Shown piece by piece: positions 9,908 to 18,855 of a DNA stretch of 64,000 nucleotides. The notes under the pieces were generated by a model. It searched no databases, had not been told where the DNA came from, and worked only from the letters and a program-made list of their open reading frames with translations. The stretch is from assembly GCA_963733085.1 (NCBI GenBank), contig CAVTBY010000010.1, forward strand, positions 496,001 to 560,000, in the 5' to 3' direction. This DNA comes from Desertimonas sp963733085 (lineage in GTDB: Bacteria > Actinomycetota > Acidimicrobiia > Acidimicrobiales > Ilumatobacteraceae). The position numbers were made by a program, and so were the translations under genes. Every line of letters begins with the position of its first letter. Positions within the stretch are counted from its first letter, which is position 1.

Positions 9908-10417
9908 ATGACGAACCTCAACGTGGTGATGATCAACGTCGGCTCACGCGACGACGGACTTCGAGTATTGGACCGGGTCGATTCGGCGACCGAAGCAGGC
10001 GAGATCACCGTCGAGGACGTCGCGATGGTCTACAAGAGCGACAGCGGGAAAGTGAAGATCCACCAGACCAGCGACGCGACCGCGGGCAAGGGTGCCGTCA
10101 AGGGCGGCGCGCTCGGACTGCTCATCGGCGTCTTCGCGGCGCCGCTGATGCCCGCTGTCGCGGTCGGTGCAGGGCTCGGGGCGATCGTCGCCAAGGCTCG
10201 GGACCGGGGAATCTCCGACAAGCTCATCGAGCAGGCTGGGAAGTCGATCGAGAGCTACGGCGCGGTCGTGTTCGTGCTCGCCGATCAAGCCTCCACCGAT
10301 GCCATGACTCGCCTCATCGACGAGAAGGTCGCCGGCGGAGCGAAGGTCGAGTACGAGGTCCTCGCCGAGGATGCCCAGACCTTGTTACGCGAAACCCTCA
10401 AGTTGGACACCCCGTAG
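9908..10417 (+). CDS. DUF1269 domain protein
   Basis: Encodes 169 residues from ATG 9908, with AGGAGA upstream. The N-terminal half is soluble; residues 58-95 form a glycine-rich hydrophobic hairpin (GAVKGGALGLLIGVFAAPLM onwards), and the C-terminal half (SYGAVVFVLADQASTDAM) resumes a soluble fold. This layout is typical of DUF1269 proteins, widespread in actinobacteria and of unknown function, often stress-induced. The next coding trace downstream is an aquaporin remnant. Confidence 0.8.
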   Translation: MTNLNVVMINVGSRDDGLRVLDRVDSATEAGEITVEDVAMVYKSDSGKVKIHQTSDATAGKGAVKGGALGLLIGVFAAPLMPAVAVGAGLGAIVAKARDRGISDKLIEQAGKSIESYGAVVFVLADQASTDAMTRLIDEKVAGGAKVEYEVLAEDAQTLLRETLKLDTP

Positions 10418-10429
10418 CAGCGGCGACAG

Positions 10430-10620
10430 CACGGCGATCACTCCCTGCCCTGTTCAACCTCGGCGCTGGCATCGTGACCGAGGTCGTTTTCACGGCGATC
10501 TTCGTGGTGGTGATTCTCGGCAGGGTCGCTCCAATCGTCGGCGCGCTCGTGGGAGGGGTTGCCTACGGCTTCGTCGGCGGTGGAGCAGTCAGCGCGGACG
10601 CAAGCGTCGACGCCGCCTGA
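10430..10620 (+). pseudogene. Aquaporin (MIP family) remnant with internal deletion
   Basis: The frame reads FNLGAGIVTEVVFTAIFVVV, then ILGRVAPIVGALVGG and VAYGFVGGG before a stop at 10620. The first stretch resembles helix 4 of bacterial AqpZ-type channels (ELVLTAIFLFVI-like) and the second the final helix (WVVPIVGGIIGGLIY-like). The loop with the second NPA motif and helix 5, which should lie between them, are absent, as is everything before helix 4. There is no good start codon or ribosome-binding site. I read this as the decayed 3' end of an aquaporin gene with an internal deletion. Confidence 0.5.
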
Positions 10621-10695
10621 CCCCGCCGGCGCACCCTGGCGTCTGACAATGTCGGTGACACCACGCCGGTGGTCGCCGAAGGAATGGAGAGTCCG

Positions 10696-11043
10696 ATGGA
10701 AACGATGAAGACGCACCTTGTCGTGTGGTTGTCCGGATTGGTCACCGGTCTCATCCTGATGGAAAGCTGGCGACGTTTGGGAGATCGCAGCGTCCCGGCG
10801 GCCGAGGGTGGAGCAGATGCCACCCGCAGAGATGCCACCAGCCCGGCGTCGGTCGACAAGCCGAAGGGTTTGAAATCTCTCGTCGCTGGCGCGACGGCGG
10901 AAGCGGAACGTGCGCGACAGTTGCTCAGCGGGGTCATGCCGTGGGCGAAGGGTCCAACCGCGTCCCTCGTCGGCTCCCCGCCCACGTCGAGAACTCGGTC
11001 AACCGGTTCGATCGAGGGCAACGACGGCGCGCCCGCTGAATAG
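10696..11043 (+). CDS. Small protein with one N-terminal membrane helix
   Basis: Encodes 115 residues from ATG 10696, preceded by GGAGAG; an ATG at 10684 is an alternative. A single hydrophobic segment (HLVVWLSGLVTGLILMESW) is followed by a charged, low-complexity tail with no recognised domain. It lies between the aquaporin remnant and the SulP transporter gene. I do not recognise the family; a membrane-anchored accessory protein is conceivable. Coding status is supported by the ribosome-binding site and the helix, but not strongly. Confidence 0.5.
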   Translation: METMKTHLVVWLSGLVTGLILMESWRRLGDRSVPAAEGGADATRRDATSPASVDKPKGLKSLVAGATAEAERARQLLSGVMPWAKGPTASLVGSPPTSRTRSTGSIEGNDGAPAE

Positions 11044-11075
11044 GTAGTCAGCTCACAACGGTCGGGCGGTTGGCA

Positions 11076-12764
11076 ATGGTGGTGGGCTACGTCCCCGGAG
11101 TTGCGTCGCTCCGCGCGTACGAGCGGAAGTGGCTGCGCTCGGACGTGGTGGCCGGGATCGTGCTGGCGGCGATCCTGGTCCCGCAGGGCATGGCATATGC
11201 CGAGCTCGCCGGGCTGCCGCCGGTGAATGGCCTCTACACCACGATCGCCTGCCTCGTCGGCTATGCCCTGATGGGCCCGTCGAAGATCCTGGTGCTCGGC
11301 CCCGACTCCTCACTCGGGCCCTTGATCTTCGCCGCCATCGCCCCGCTCGTGGTGGCCGGCGACGATCCTGCCACCGCCGTCGCTCTGGCCGGCATGCTCG
11401 CCGTCCTGGTCGGCCTCATCGAGGTCGGGCTCGGCATCGGCAAACTCGGCTTCGTTGCCGACCTGCTCTCGAGCGAGGTGCAGGTCGGCTACATGAACGG
11501 GCTGGCCATCGTCATCATCGTCGGCCAACTACCGAAGCTCAGCGGGTTCTCGACCGACGCCGACACCTTCGTCGAGGAGGTGCGTGAGTTCGTCACGAAC
11601 TTCGACCAGCGCGACGCCACGGCGCTCGGCGTGGGGCTCACCACGCTCGCCGTGCTGCTCGTCCTTCCACGCGTCACCCGTGCGATCCCCGCAGTCCTCG
11701 TCGCGGTCGTCGGCGCCACCGCCATCACCGCGGTGTTCGACTTCGACATCGGCACGGTCGGCACCCTTCCCGAGGGACTGCCCACACCAGCCGTCCCGTG
11801 GACCGACATCGGTGACGTCGTGCCCCTACTCGTCGCCGCGGTGGGTATCACCCTCGTGTCCCTGACTGACACCATCGCCCTGTCGACCTCGTTCAACGCC
11901 CGCCGTGGCGAGCGAGTGAAGCCGAACAAGGAGATGATCGGTATCGGTTCAGCCAACATCGCTGCCGGCTTCTTCCGCGGGTTCGCCATCTCGGCGAGCA
12001 GCTCTCGAACGGCGGTCGCCGAACAGTCGGGCGCCAAGAGCCAGCTCGCCGGCATCGTCGGCGCCGCCGTCGTGGTGCTACTGCTCGTGTTCTTCAATGG
12101 ACTGCTTGCCGACTTGCCGAACTCCGCGCTGGCCGCTGTGGTCATCGCCGCGGCACTCTCGCTCGCCGACCTCTCCCTGCTCGCCAGAGTTTGGAGGGTA
12201 CGACCTTCCGCGGTGGTGCTCTCGCTGGTCGCCAGCGCCGGCGTCGTCTTTCTCGGGGTCCTCGAAGGCATCGTTGTAGCCGTCGTGCTGTCGATCCTGC
12301 TCTTCTTCCAGCGGAACTGGTGGCCGCACGGCGAGGTGCTCGGACGTGTGCCCGACCGCGAGGGTTGGCACAGCGACCACGGCGGTGACGACATCGAGGA
12401 ACACCCGGATGTCGTGGTGTTCCGCTGGGAGGCCCCACTGTTCTTCGCCAACTCCGGCATGTTTGCCGCCGAGGTGCGCGAACTCGTGCAGCAGCGCCGC
12501 CCGAAGTGGGTGGTGCTGCAATGCGAAGCGATCACCGACATCGACGTCACCGCAGCCGGGATGCTCGAGCGTCTCGACAACGAGCTCAACGCCAAGGGCA
12601 TCCACCTCGCCTTCGTCGAGCTGCGCACCCGCCTTCATCATCTCGTCCACGACTACGGGCTTCTCAAGACCCTCGACCGCGACCATTTCTACGCCTCCAT
12701 CGAGGAAGCCCTCACCGACATCGCCGTCCCCGTCGATCGGAGCGGGTCCAGCGGGATCAGCTGA
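11076..12764 (+). CDS. SulP family inorganic anion transporter with STAS domain
   Basis: Encodes 562 residues from ATG 11076; TTG 11070 is in frame. The N-terminal signature (DVVAGIVLAAILVPQGMAYA, then GLPPVNGLYT) is diagnostic of SulP transporters, followed by a 12-14 helix core. A cytoplasmic STAS domain covers about residues 445-550 (VVVFRWEAPLFFANSGMFAA). Family members carry sulfate, bicarbonate or other anions, some as proton or sodium symporters. The actual substrate cannot be read from sequence. A 12-bp perfect hairpin lies just downstream. Confidence 0.92.
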   Translation: MVVGYVPGVASLRAYERKWLRSDVVAGIVLAAILVPQGMAYAELAGLPPVNGLYTTIACLVGYALMGPSKILVLGPDSSLGPLIFAAIAPLVVAGDDPATAVALAGMLAVLVGLIEVGLGIGKLGFVADLLSSEVQVGYMNGLAIVIIVGQLPKLSGFSTDADTFVEEVREFVTNFDQRDATALGVGLTTLAVLLVLPRVTRAIPAVLVAVVGATAITAVFDFDIGTVGTLPEGLPTPAVPWTDIGDVVPLLVAAVGITLVSLTDTIALSTSFNARRGERVKPNKEMIGIGSANIAAGFFRGFAISASSSRTAVAEQSGAKSQLAGIVGAAVVVLLLVFFNGLLADLPNSALAAVVIAAALSLADLSLLARVWRVRPSAVVLSLVASAGVVFLGVLEGIVVAVVLSILLFFQRNWWPHGEVLGRVPDREGWHSDHGGDDIEEHPDVVVFRWEAPLFFANSGMFAAEVRELVQQRRPKWVVLQCEAITDIDVTAAGMLERLDNELNAKGIHLAFVELRTRLHHLVHDYGLLKTLDRDHFYASIEEALTDIAVPVDRSGSSGIS

Positions 12765-12781
12765 GTCAGCGGCGCGGCACC

Positions 12782-12830
12782 ATTTGTGTCAGCCGCATGA
12801 CCGCTACGTGCGCATCCAGCTGACACAAAT
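12782..12830. terminator. Hairpin after the SulP gene
   Basis: Perfect 12-bp arms, ATTTGTGTCAGC at 12782-12793 and GCTGACACAAAT at 12819-12830, enclose a 25-base loop that itself holds CGCA/TGCG. It starts 18 bp after the SulP stop. There is no T-run, so it may be a factor-dependent terminator or an mRNA-stabilising structure. Confidence 0.5.
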
Positions 12831-13059
12831 CGGCGACGAGACCGAGCGGTTGCCAGTGTCAGAACAGATGCTGGCGGACTGCCGTTGAGCAGCAAATCTC
12901 TGGCGGGTTCCGGTCGGACGAGGCAGGATGATGTGCTCGGGCTGGGGAGGACTCTTGCGCGGCGGCTCTGGCACTTATGCCGTTCGGCGGCACCGCGCGG
13001 CGTGGTGGGACGCTTCGGGTGGCGACCCCTCTCGAGGCCGCGGTCAAGGGGGGACAAAC

Positions 13060-14555
13060 GTGAGCAAACCGTTGGGCACGCGGATGGTCGCGGTGTCGGC
13101 GATCACCGCAGTTGTCGCCGCTGCGTCGACGTCCAGCCCTTACTTCGTCGAGGCGTCGGCGTCGGTTGTCGACAATGCGCCGTGGTTCACCCCGACGCTG
13201 GTCGAGCACGAGTGCCCGGCGGGTTACCCGCCCAATGCGGTGTGTTGGACGTTCACGGTCGCCGCCGATCGTCACGACTCTGACAGCGGCACGATCGAGC
13301 TTCCCGTCGTCGTGGTGCGAGCCACCGGTCCGGCGGCTGCGCCCGACGCGCTGGTGATCCCTGCCGGGGGACCCGGTTACCCCGGTGACCTCAGTTGGGC
13401 TGACTCGCCGATCAACGAGCGGCGCGACATCGTGGTCTACGACCAGCGCGGTACCGGCGACGCAGTGCCCAGTCTGGAGTGCCCGGCGGTCGACGAAGCG
13501 TTCGTCGCCACCTTGCAGGACGACCGCACCTACACCGCCGAACGCGATGCGATGGCGGCGGCTCGAGACGAATGCGTGGCCGCCCTCGAAGCCGACGGGG
13601 TCGATCTCACCGACTATCACACCGAGGCCAGCGCCGCCGACCTCGACGAGCTACGCCAGGCGCTCGGCTACGAACAGTGGAACCTGCACGGAACCAGCTA
13701 TGGCGGCCGCCTGACGTTGGCGACGATGCGTTCGTACCCCGAAGGGATCCGCGCCGTGATCCTCGAGTCCGTCTACGACGTCACCTACGGTGGCCTGGCG
13801 TCGAGGCTGGAGGGCATCGAAGGCGCGTTTCGCCGGCTGGCCGACGGGTGCGCCGCCGATCCGAGTTGCGTCGACGCCCATGGTGACCTCAACGTCAAGT
13901 ACGAAGAGCTGCGCCAGCGGTACAACGACGAGCCGATCACCGTCGACGTCGACCTCGGTGACGGCAACGGTCCCCAGCAGTTCGTGATCACCGGCGACGA
14001 CCTGATGGCGGCGCTGTTCAACGCCCTCTACGACGCCTCGCTGATTCCGCTGCTGCCCTCGATCATCGATGCGCTGCTCGCCGGCGACACGGCGATCATC
14101 CCCACGATCATCCAGCGAGGCGTCCCGTTCGCCACCGGCGCCGCCGACGCGATGACTCTCGCGGTCGACTGCGCCGACAACGCCGCCCTCGACACGGCTG
14201 CCGCCGACGCCGCGGCGTTCAACGATCCGGGACGACTCGGGCTCCTCGCCGCCCTTTCGGAGCGTGTCCGATCGACTGGCCAGCCACGCCCGGCGAGTTC
14301 AATGCGCCCGTCGCGTCGGAGATCCCCGCCCTCGTCCTCGCCGGTTCGTACGACCCGATCACCCCGCCGGCAGCGACCGAGCAGGTCGCCGAGGCGCTCA
14401 CCGATTCGACCTTCATCCTCGTCGACCCGGCCGGCCATTGGATCACCGGCTACTACCCGTGCATCGACCTCATCGAGGTCGCCTTCCTCGACCACCCGAC
14501 CGCTGAGCTGGACACCGCGTGCGTCGACGAGATCGGGTCGCCCGACTTCCAGTGA
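13060..14555 (+). pseudogene. Secreted alpha/beta hydrolase (S33 peptidase-like), one frameshift
   Basis: Starts at GTG 13060 behind AAGGGGGGA, with a signal-like N-terminus (VAVSAITAVVAAAST). The first frame holds GGPGYPGDL, DQRGTGDAVPS and the nucleophile elbow GTSYGG. After about 14265 the reading continues in another frame (CPIDWPATPGEF, LVLAGSYDPITPP, DPAGHWITGYYPC), which supplies the Asp and His of the triad and ends at TGA 14555. So the whole catalytic triad is present and only one base change breaks the gene. The tripeptidyl-aminopeptidase-like family is a likely match; an assembly indel is a good explanation. Confidence 0.75.
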
Positions 14556-14650
14556 CCGGGCATCACTGCCGCCAGCGCGCCACAACGGCCGATCCTTTGG
14601 ACCGCAGGCGATCTCCTGGACGCTCCAGAAGCGCCGCCGAGTCCGCCGAC

Positions 14651-14700
14651 AAGTGCCGACCCAGCGGACACCAATCGGCGTTCTCGGTCGGCACTTCGGA
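14651..14700. repeat. 47-bp interspersed hairpin repeat, copy 1
   Basis: Bases 14654-14700 are identical over 47 bp to 32771-32817. Here perfect 11-bp arms (AAGTGCCGACC at 14651-14661, GGTCGGCACTT at 14686-14696) enclose a 24-base loop. It lies between two convergent genes (S33 hydrolase and the sugar ABC ATPase), so it could act as a two-way terminator, as well as being a dispersed element. Confidence 0.7.
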
Positions 14701-14774
14701 GACCGCCCGTCATTTCAGGCGCCGGACAGCGGACTCACTCACGCCGCGGCCTTTCGTCACTTGACACAGAGCGC

Positions 14775-15957
14775 TTACTGGATGCGTTCGCGGGTGGTGG
14801 CGTCGAAGAAGTGGAGGTTGTCGGTGGTGACGGCGACTTCGATCTGGTCGTCGGAGGTCTGTACTCGTGAGCGGGGGCTGAACCGGGCGACAGCGTTGGA
14901 GATGCCTTCGCCGAGCTCTTGCTCGGGGGCGTCGGGGTCACCGGAGTTGACCGTCTTGGCGTCGCCGAGCACGAAGTGCACCATCAACTCCGAGCCGAGC
15001 GCCTCGACAAGCTTGGCCTCCCCACGCAAACGGCGGTCAGGCGCCGCATCGGTGGCGATGGCGGCGTCCTCGAAGTCCTCCGGGCGGATCCCGAGGACCA
15101 CCCGCTGACCGCTGTAGTTGCCGAGGTTGGGGAACCTCGCCAGCACCTCGGGACCGAACCCGACGGTCTGATTGCCGACCGTCACCGTGCCGCCGGCACC
15201 ACCGTCGTTGACCGTCACCGTGCCCTCATACAGGTTCATCGACGGCGACCCGATGAACGCCGCGACGAACACGTTCGTCGGATGGTCATACAGGTTCTGC
15301 GGCGTGTCGACCTGCTGCAAGTAGCCGTCCTTCAACACAGCGACCCGATCACCCATCGTCATCGCCTCAACCTGATCATGCGTCACGTACACCGTCGTCA
15401 CACCCAAATTGCGCTGCAAACTGGCGATCTCGGCACGCATCTGCACCCGCAACTTGGCATCCAGGTTCGACAACGGCTCATCCATCAAGAACGCCTTCGG
15501 CTGACGCACAATCGCCCGACCCATCGCCACCCGCTGACGCTGACCACCCGACAACTGACCCGGCTTACGATCCAGCCACGGCTCCAACTCGAGCATCGCC
15601 GCCGCCTTGCGGACCCGCTCGTTGATCTCCCCCTTCGGCACCTTCGCCAACTTCAACGCGAACCCGATGTTGTCGAACACCGTCATATGCGGATACAGCG
15701 CATAGTTCTGGAACACCATCGCGATGTCCCGATCCTTCGGCTGCACATCATTGACCACCCGATCACCGATCATCATCGTCCCCGACGTGATCGTCTCCAA
15801 CCCGGCGATCATCCGCAACGCCGTCGACTTCCCACAACCCGACGGACCAACAAGCACCAAGAACTCGCTGTCGGCAGATATCCAGGCTCAGATCGTGAAT
15901 CGCCTGAAAGCCATTGTCGTAGACCTTGTTGACGTCATCCAGAACCACGGTTGCCAT
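14775..15957 (-). pseudogene. ugpC: Sugar ABC transporter ATPase (UgpC/MsmK type), one frameshift
   Basis: The N-terminus (MATVVLDDVNKVYDNGFQAI) starts at ATG 15957 behind AGGAGA; at about 15876 an extra base shifts to the frame that carries GPSGCGKST, the signature LSGGQRQRVAMG, Walker B FLMDEPLSNLDA and the C-terminal MalK-like OB region (VVLGIRPEDFED). With one base removed the product is about 393 residues, normal for this family. These ATPases often serve several sugar importers. It follows the GH4 gene and probably energises the binding protein and two permeases encoded upstream. Confidence 0.85.
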
Positions 15958-17345
15958 GTCAGATTCTCCTTGTTTCGGTTGGATTCGCGCGAGCGGAGTG
16001 GCGCAGGGATGTAGTCGCCGTGAGCGTCGATCAGGTCGTCGACGAGCTGCCAGATCTGGTCGAGGTCGAGCTCGGCGGCGGTGTGCGGGTCGAACATCGC
16101 GGCGTGGTAGACGTGTTGGCGATCGCCGGTGAGGATCGCCTCCACCGTGAGTGACTGCACGTTGATGTTCGTCTGCATCAAGGCGGCGAGTTGGGGCGGG
16201 ATCCGGCCGATCCGCGTGGGCTGGACGCCGTTGTGGTCGACGAGGCACGGCACCTCGACACAGCACTCGTCGGGAAGGTTGGTGATCAGTCCCGCGTTCA
16301 TCACGTTGCCGTAGACGACACGCGGTTGCCCGGTCTCGATCGAGTGGATGATGGCGGCGCCGTACTCGACGCTCGGCGCCACGTCGAGGGTTGCGTCGGG
16401 ATCCTCCATTCGGGCACGCAGATCCTCCCAGCCGGCGAGCTGGATCTCGCATCGCGCCGGGTACTCGTCGAGCGGAATGCCGAACCGCTCGATCAGGTCC
16501 GGTCGATCACGCTTGATGAACCACGGCACGTACTCGGCGAAGTGTTCGCTCGACTCGGTGACGAAGTAGCCGAGCCGGCGGAACATCTCGTAGCGGACAG
16601 CGTCGGACAGGCCAGCCGCACCACCGTCGGTTCGTGTCGGGTCGCCACGGTTCGGCATCTCGCCGCGGGCCGCGAACTCGGCGATCGCCGGGTACAGATC
16701 CTCGATGCCGTCGTCGGTCTGGCGGCCGAAGCGGAGGTAGAAGGCCATGTGGTTGATTCCGGCGCACAGGTACCGGAGCTCGTCGGCTGGGACGTCGAGG
16801 TCGCCGGCGAGTTGGTGGGCGGTGTGCTGGACGCTGTGGCAGAGGCCGACGGTGCGGATCGTGGTGGCCCGGTTGATCGCCCAGCAGTTGATCGACATCG
16901 GGTTGACGTATTGCAGGAGGGTGGCGTCGCCGCAGAGCTGCTCCATGTCGGCGCACACGTCGAGCAGGACCGGCACGGTCCGCAGGGCGCGCATGATGCC
17001 TCCGACGCCGAGGGTGTCGCCGATCGTCTGGCGCACGCCGAAGCGCTTGGGGACCTCGAAGTCGACCACCGTCGACGGCCGGTAGCCGCCGATCTGGAAC
17101 ATCGTGACGACGTAGTCGGCGCCGTCGAGGGCCAGGCGGCGGTCGGTGGTCGCCGTGAGCTTCGGTGTCGCCCCGACGGCCGCGGCGATCTTGCCGGCAA
17201 CGATCTCGGACGTGCGCAGCCGCTCGTCGTCGACGTCGAACAAGCTGATCTCGGAGTCGGCAAGTTCGGGAAGCCCGAGGATGTCGCCGAGCAGGTTCTT
17301 GGCGAACACGGTGCTTCCGGCACCGACGAACGTGATCTTGGGCAT
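15888..17345 (-). CDS. Glycoside hydrolase family 4, alpha-galactosidase-like
   Basis: Encodes up to 485 residues from ATG 17345, with GGAG 8 bases upstream. It has the NAD-binding Rossmann start (TFVGAGSTVFAKNLLGDI), NPM (149-151), and the metal-binding pair Cys169 (GLCHSVQHT) and His199 (AGINHMAFYL). GH4 enzymes cleave glycosides by an NAD- and Mn-dependent redox mechanism; the Cys/His context is closest to the MelA alpha-galactosidase branch. The last 23 codons run into the next gene (70-bp overlap); in the neighbouring frame a TGA sits just before the UgpC start, so another small indel near 15990 is possible. Confidence 0.82.
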   Translation of the reverse strand: MPKITFVGAGSTVFAKNLLGDILGLPELADSEISLFDVDDERLRTSEIVAGKIAAAVGATPKLTATTDRRLALDGADYVVTMFQIGGYRPSTVVDFEVPKRFGVRQTIGDTLGVGGIMRALRTVPVLLDVCADMEQLCGDATLLQYVNPMSINCWAINRATTIRTVGLCHSVQHTAHQLAGDLDVPADELRYLCAGINHMAFYLRFGRQTDDGIEDLYPAIAEFAARGEMPNRGDPTRTDGGAAGLSDAVRYEMFRRLGYFVTESSEHFAEYVPWFIKRDRPDLIERFGIPLDEYPARCEIQLAGWEDLRARMEDPDATLDVAPSVEYGAAIIHSIETGQPRVVYGNVMNAGLITNLPDECCVEVPCLVDHNGVQPTRIGRIPPQLAALMQTNINVQSLTVEAILTGDRQHVYHAAMFDPHTAAELDLDQIWQLVDDLIDAHGDYIPAPLRSRESNRNKENLTWQPWFWMTSTRSTTMAFRRFTI

Positions 17346-17455
17346 GGACACTCCGAACGTCGGAATCCGAGATGCCGGGGCGAGGAAAGAACCTCCCGCC
17401 CCAGCACCTCGTTTGGGGGAGCCCAGTCGTTCGACCGACGGGCGCTGCAGGACCG

Positions 17456-18787
17456 TCAGAAGAGGTCGTTCACCTCCGAGTTCGCTTCGCTGAGGGTCTC
17501 CGCCGTGTCCGAGCCGGTGAACACGGCCTCCATCGCCGGGATCATGATCGCGTTGCGATCGGCGGCGTAGTCGGCGATCGGCGAGAGGTACGTCGTTCCG
17601 TCCTCGACGTGCACGGTGAAGGCGCTGACGTCGACGCCCTGTTCGGCACGCACGGCTTCGACCCGTGCTGCCGCTTCGGGGATCGCCGGAAAGACGACCC
17701 CCTTCTCGGCGACGAGGTTCTGGCACTCCGGTGAGGCGAGGAACTTGACCCACTCCCAGGCCTCGTCGGGATGCTCGGTGCTGGCGGAGATCGAGTCGGC
17801 CAGACCGTTCATGATCGAGGCCCGCTCACCGCTCGGGCCGATCGGCGTCGGAAAGAACGTCGTCTCGAACTCGGCGTCGACGACGTCGTTGATCTCCCAC
17901 GAGCCGAGCGAGGTCGTCGCCGTCTGGCCGGCCTTGAACAGGTCGTTGTGACCGGTGGCAGAGAACACCTCGAACGGTGGGGCGTAGCCCTTCTCGATGA
18001 CACCTTTGACCCAGTCGATCGTGTCGACCAGTGAGGGATCGTCGTAGTTGAACTCGGTGCCCCACACCGGTTCGTTCATGTACTCGAACCCGTTGGTCAG
18101 GGCGAGCCAACTCCACTCGGTCTGGCCATAGCCACCGCCCGCACCGACGTAGCCGAAGCCGAACGTCGCCACGTTGGACGGGTCGAAGCCTTCTTCGTTG
18201 CCGCGCACGCCATTGGCGTCGACGGACAAGGCGGCGATCAGCTCTTCGAACGTCCCACCGTCTTCGGGATTCCAGGTCAGCTCGCCGAGCGTCGCCGGGT
18301 CGACGCCGGACTCCGCCAGCATGTCGTTGTTGACGACGAGGGCGACAGTGTCCCAGTCCTTGGGGAGCCCGTACTGGTTGCCATCGGGATCCTGCCAGAG
18401 CTCGAGAAGTCCCGGGACGTAGATGCTCGTGTCGACCCCGTCACGCTCGATCAATTCGTTGTACGGGAGGATCTGTTCGGTCGCGGCGAACTCCGGGTAG
18501 AAGTTGAGGTGGTCGGTGAACACGTCCGGCGCGGTACCGGAGACAAAGCCGGTGGTGATGCCGGTCCAGTAGTCGTCCCAGCCGAGCTGCTCGATCTCGA
18601 CGGTGATGTTCGGATTCGCCTCGGTGAACGCCGCGGCGCATGCCTCGTAGGCGGGCAGCTGGTTGGCGTCCCAGAGCTGGTAGCGGATCGAGACCGCATC
18701 ACCCGACGCCTCGGCTAGGTCGACCCCGCCGTGCGCCGCGATGACGAGCGCCGCAGTGGCGAGGAGTGCGGGAGCCTTGCTCCTCAT
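17456..18787 (-). CDS. Sugar ABC transporter binding protein (family 1)
   Basis: Encodes 443 residues from ATG 18787, behind a strong AAAGGAGA. A signal peptide (MRSKAPALLATAALVIAAHG) precedes the SBP family 1 fold (QLPAYEACAAAFTEANPNIT, then PDVFTDHLNFYPEFA). No lipobox cysteine is seen. It lies between the permease genes (upstream) and the GH4 gene (downstream), so it is the receptor of this sugar importer. Context suggests alpha-galactosides such as melibiose or raffinose, by inference from the GH4 enzyme. Confidence 0.88.
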   Translation of the reverse strand: MRSKAPALLATAALVIAAHGGVDLAEASGDAVSIRYQLWDANQLPAYEACAAAFTEANPNITVEIEQLGWDDYWTGITTGFVSGTAPDVFTDHLNFYPEFAATEQILPYNELIERDGVDTSIYVPGLLELWQDPDGNQYGLPKDWDTVALVVNNDMLAESGVDPATLGELTWNPEDGGTFEELIAALSVDANGVRGNEEGFDPSNVATFGFGYVGAGGGYGQTEWSWLALTNGFEYMNEPVWGTEFNYDDPSLVDTIDWVKGVIEKGYAPPFEVFSATGHNDLFKAGQTATTSLGSWEINDVVDAEFETTFFPTPIGPSGERASIMNGLADSISASTEHPDEAWEWVKFLASPECQNLVAEKGVVFPAIPEAAARVEAVRAEQGVDVSAFTVHVEDGTTYLSPIADYAADRNAIMIPAMEAVFTGSDTAETLSEANSEVNDLF

Positions 18788-18855
18788 GGTTGTCTCCTTT
18801 GCGCCGGTTCGGGACCGGTGACCCTCCCCGCGGCGTTGTCGCGGAAACCTGAAAA

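Noticed and set aside
9784..10620. 278-codon frame overlapping the DUF1269 gene
   Set aside because: Its first 200 codons are an out-of-frame reading of the DUF1269 gene; only the last 64 codons carry signal, reported as the aquaporin remnant.
16191..17570. 459-codon open frame on the + strand across the GH4 gene
   Set aside because: It is antisense to a gene with clear GH4 metal and NAD motifs, has no domain and no ribosome-binding site; long antisense frames are expected in GC-rich DNA.
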